Virus record (IMG/VR): IMGVR_UViG_3300030099_000217
Coordinates: 5,261-28,496 of that record
Length of the DNA stretch: 23,236 nucleotides
Direction: 5' to 3' (one strand)
Origin: a virus
The notes below the pieces were generated by a model. It was not told where the DNA came from, did not search any database, and worked only from the letters and a program-made list of their open reading frames with translations. This document shows, one piece after another, positions 21,639-23,236 of the stretch (position 1 is the stretch's first letter; each line of letters opens with the position of its first letter). Both the position numbers and the translations under genes were made by a program.

Positions 21639-21999
21639 TTTGGACTTAAAGTATTTCAAGCTATCAGAATTTGATAGCCCAGATAATCCTGGATCAGGAA
21701 ACAAGATGGATAAGTCGTTTCTTGAAAAGCTAGATTATGCTAGACATAATGCAGGAATCCCATTTACAATAAATAGTGCCTATAGATGTGAAGCGAGAAA
21801 TACCCTTGTTGGTGGTCGTTGGGGATCAAGCCATAAAAAATTTTTAGCAGCAGATATAATGTGTATTGGTAGCAGAGATAGAGCATTAATTATAAAATCT
21901 TTATTAGAAGTAGGTATAACAAGACTAGGTATAGCAGATACTTTTATACATTGTGACGTTGATAAGTCAAAAGACCAAGATGTTTTTTGGCTATATTAA
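21595..21999 (+). CDS. Endolysin, peptidase M15 family (D-Ala-D-Ala carboxypeptidase-like)
   Basis: A 134-residue protein counted from ATG 21595; an in-frame TTG at 21589 would add two residues. It is a zinc peptidase of the M15 type. YFKLSEFDSPD at 20-30 and FTINSAYRC at 57-65 precede GSSHKKFLAADI at 77-88, with zinc ligands H80 and D87 in the S-x-H-x-x-x-x-A-x-D pattern. IHCDVD at 118-123 supplies H119, the third ligand. The usual Gly after SxHxx is Phe here (HKKFLAAD). Such enzymes cleave peptidoglycan cross-links or stem peptides and act as phage endolysins. No signal peptide is present, so it needs a holin; candidates flank it on both sides. The start is inside the preceding small ORF. 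Confidence 0.85.
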   Translation: MKLKGLRFTKFTTSNLDLKYFKLSEFDSPDNPGSGNKMDKSFLEKLDYARHNAGIPFTINSAYRCEARNTLVGGRWGSSHKKFLAADIMCIGSRDRALIIKSLLEVGITRLGIADTFIHCDVDKSKDQDVFWLY

Positions 22000-22033
22000 A
22001 AACTAAATTTGAATATTAACTAAATTAAATAAA

Positions 22034-22228
22034 ATGAACAATTTACTAAAAAACTTTTTAATCGGTAAAATTTTAAAATCTAAAAAAGCATGGTACACTA
22101 TAGCAGCTATTTTAGTACAGTTATTGCATGAATCATTTGGATTAAACCCAGAAGATACTACAGCAATAATGCATTCTTTAATCGCCCTTGTAATAGGTCA
22201 AGGATTAAGTGATAGTGCAAAAAAATAA
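22034..22228 (+). CDS. Small membrane protein, possible holin
   Basis: A 64-residue protein. A short amphipathic N-terminus (NNLLKNFLIGKILKSKKAW) is followed by one clear hydrophobic helix (YTIAAILVQLLHESFGL), a PEDT turn and a second hydrophobic helix (IMHSLIALVIGQGLSDSAKK). The C-terminal pattern SLIALVIGQGLSDSAKK is familiar from small membrane proteins in phage lysis regions. It may be the holin, or part of a two-holin system with the 54-residue protein upstream of the endolysin. It lies 34 bases after the endolysin and overlaps the metallophosphoesterase start by about 20 bases. Membrane topology is clear; function is inferred from position. Confidence 0.65.
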   Translation: MNNLLKNFLIGKILKSKKAWYTIAAILVQLLHESFGLNPEDTTAIMHSLIALVIGQGLSDSAKK

Positions 22229-22943
22229 CAGATATAGATTAAAGCCGCATGAGATAGTGGCACTAAAAAAAATGAGGGAAACCGACACAAGAAATGTTCT
22301 TGTCGTTGGTGACCTTCATTGTCCATGGGATTTAGATGAGTATTTGCCATGGGTTGTTGAACAATATAATATATGGAATTGTACGCAAACAATTTTTATT
22401 GGTGATTTGCTGGATTCAGCAGGATATTCGTATCATGAACAAAATCCAGATTTACCTTCAGCAGGTGATGAATTAAATTATGCTATAAAAAGAGTACAAA
22501 GATGGTACAACGAATTTGACGAAGTTGGTACAAAAATAATTATCGGAAACCATGATAGAATGGCATCTAGGAAGATGATGACAGGTGGCATACCGTCAGC
22601 ATGGTTAAAATCATATAATGAAGTGTTAGGTACACCTAATTGGGAATTTGTCGAAAGGTATGTACAAGATGGTGTACAGTATGTTCATGGTGAAGGTGGT
22701 ACTGCAAGAACTAAATGTAGAGCCGATATGATGAATACAGTACAAGGACACTTACATACACAATGTTATACAGAACACTATGTCGGAATGAATTATAGGG
22801 TTTTCGGTTCTCAAGTGGGTTGTGGTATTAATCACGAATCTTATGCGATGGCCTACGCAAAATATGGCAAAAAACCAGCAATCAGCTGTATGGTTGTGTT
22901 AAAAAATGGTGAAATACCTATCAATTTATTGATGGATTTATAA
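22209..22943 (+). CDS. Metallophosphoesterase
   Basis: A 244-residue calcineurin-like phosphoesterase. Counted from GTG 22209, the metal ligands are GDLH (D35, H37), GDLLD (D66), GNHDR (N114-H115-D116), H160 in VHGEGG and GHLH (H181, H183), so all motifs of an active two-metal site are present. Other alternatives for the start are GTG 22215 and ATG 22272. The last still leaves the first strand (NVLVVGDLH) intact, but the longer forms keep RYRLKPHEI, which I associate with homologues. The family hydrolyses phosphodiesters or phosphomonoesters; the phage substrate is unknown. It could process nucleic acid, nucleotides or a host signal. It closes the late region, and T-rich sequence follows rather than a clear hairpin. 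Confidence 0.85.
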   Translation: MIVQKNNRYRLKPHEIVALKKMRETDTRNVLVVGDLHCPWDLDEYLPWVVEQYNIWNCTQTIFIGDLLDSAGYSYHEQNPDLPSAGDELNYAIKRVQRWYNEFDEVGTKIIIGNHDRMASRKMMTGGIPSAWLKSYNEVLGTPNWEFVERYVQDGVQYVHGEGGTARTKCRADMMNTVQGHLHTQCYTEHYVGMNYRVFGSQVGCGINHESYAMAYAKYGKKPAISCMVVLKNGEIPINLLMDL

Positions 22944-23104
22944 CAAAATCTATACATTTTCCTTATTTTCTTAATTTTTTTTTGACTATTCTACTAGTTT
23001 AAAATAAAAAAATATTCGTTTTTTTTAAAAAAAATTGTTAAAAATTGTTGTTGTATATAAATTTTTATATATTTGTTCCATTATTAATTAAAAAAATTAT
23101 CAAA
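22944..23104. other. AT-rich spacer between the late region and the next operon
   Basis: A non-coding stretch of 161 bases, the longest in the window. It has a run of nine T at 22975-22983, A7 at 23006-23012, and T8 directly joined to A8 at 23019-23034 (a perfect 16-base palindrome). These tracts would give bent, easily melted DNA. There is no GC-rich terminator hairpin, and no late-promoter motif. It ends with a host-type promoter and an AT-rich leader. Confidence 0.7.
23045..23075 (+). promoter_or_regulatory. Host-type Bacteroidota promoter
   Basis: The -7 box TATATTTG at 23068-23075 matches the Bacteroidota consensus TAnnTTTG exactly. The -33 box TTG is present three times in tandem (TTGTTGTTG, 23045-23053), giving spacers of 14 to 20 bases, of which those near 17-20 are usual. 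It lies about 30 bases upstream of the ATG at 23105. Unlike the late genes, this gene is therefore probably transcribed by the unmodified host polymerase, as expected for an early gene. Confidence 0.7.
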
Positions 23105-23236
23105 ATGTCTTTACAACAATTATTTCAAGAAGCACAAAACAGATATCTCAACGGATATTCTCAAAGTAGATTAGTAGACTATGTCTATCAAAACGCAAAC
23201 AACGATACGCAAGCAGAGAAAATATTAAATAAAATA
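23105..23236 (+). CDS. Start of an unidentified gene, cut by the right edge
   Basis: 44 codons from ATG 23105 remain open to the end of the window (MSLQQLFQEAQNRYLNGYSQ, then LVDYVYQNANNDTQAEKILNKI). The protein start is polar and helical with no membrane or catalytic motif. It has its own host-type promoter and an A-rich leader (AAAAAAATTATCAAA), so it should be expressed early and strongly. Its codons use more C than most genes here (CTC AAC GGA, GTC), a possible difference in origin or expression. Function cannot be stated from this fragment. Confidence 0.6.
   Translation, partial: MSLQQLFQEAQNRYLNGYSQSRLVDYVYQNANNDTQAEKILNKI

Noticed and set aside
22004-22011. TAAATTTG, a match to the host -7 box, upstream of the small membrane protein at 22034
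   Set aside because: The only TTTG nearby upstream (21986-21989) leaves a 14-base spacer, too short. A match to TAnnTTTG is expected by chance in such AT-rich DNA.
23001-23040. A7 and T8 tracts as an intrinsic terminator after the metallophosphoesterase
   Set aside because: The possible stem is only A-U pairs without GC content, so termination cannot be claimed.
1-23236. tRNA genes, CRISPR arrays, insertion sequences, integrase or attachment sites
   Set aside because: I looked for cloverleaf-like GC-rich segments, regularly spaced repeats, transposase motifs and terminal repeats and saw none.

Overview
The window is a contiguous stretch of a tailed double-stranded DNA phage (or prophage) with a siphovirus-type gene set. 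Nearly every base is coding, all genes lie on the + strand, and the DNA is very AT-rich. The likely host is a member of the Bacteroidota, probably a flavobacterium. Three things point there: AT-rich leaders without Shine-Dalgarno sequences, a host-type TAnnTTTG promoter at the right end, and many proteins of types I associate with Bacteroidota phages (XkdF-type protease, small HK97-like capsid protein, tail hub, LamG protein). No integrase, repressor, tRNA, CRISPR array or insertion sequence is visible, so a lytic or temperate lifestyle cannot be decided.

Layout. Positions 1-980 hold the end of an early or middle region: a truncated DUF3310 gene, two small proteins (Cys-rich, and helix-turn-helix-like) and a NinB-like recombination protein. 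Positions 996-2649 carry the terminase small and large subunits. Positions 2680-11935 are the tail module: a tail assembly chaperone with a -1 frameshift, tail terminator and connector-like proteins, a membrane protein, two large baseplate or tail-tip proteins, a fibre-like protein and a short tape measure. Positions 11972-15505 are the head module: three proteins sharing a C-terminal helical module (one of them the prohead protease), an acidic scaffold and the major capsid protein. The tail tube gene follows at 15566, flanked by terminators. Positions 16275-21289 hold further virion proteins, including a LamG-fold protein, the portal and a connector. Positions 21289-22228 are a lysis cassette of overlapping small genes, an M15 endolysin and a membrane protein. 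A metallophosphoesterase gene closes the late region. A 161-base AT-rich spacer with a host-type promoter then leads into a new gene cut by the window edge.

Regulation. Five copies of a two-part motif precede terS, the tail chaperone, the Cys-rich head-module gene, the scaffold gene and the 16275 gene. Each has a CAAATAAATA-like upstream box, exactly 9 bases, then TCTATTATATADTAT. In four copies the core runs into the start codon in the same register. The fifth sits 24 bases upstream of its ATG, with a 12-base palindrome between. This looks like a phage-specific late promoter producing mostly leaderless mRNAs, and it is the most unusual signal here. Terminators after the capsid and tail-tube genes would divide the late region into separately dosed transcription units. 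Within units, start and stop codons overlap as TAATG or ATGA, consistent with coupled translation.
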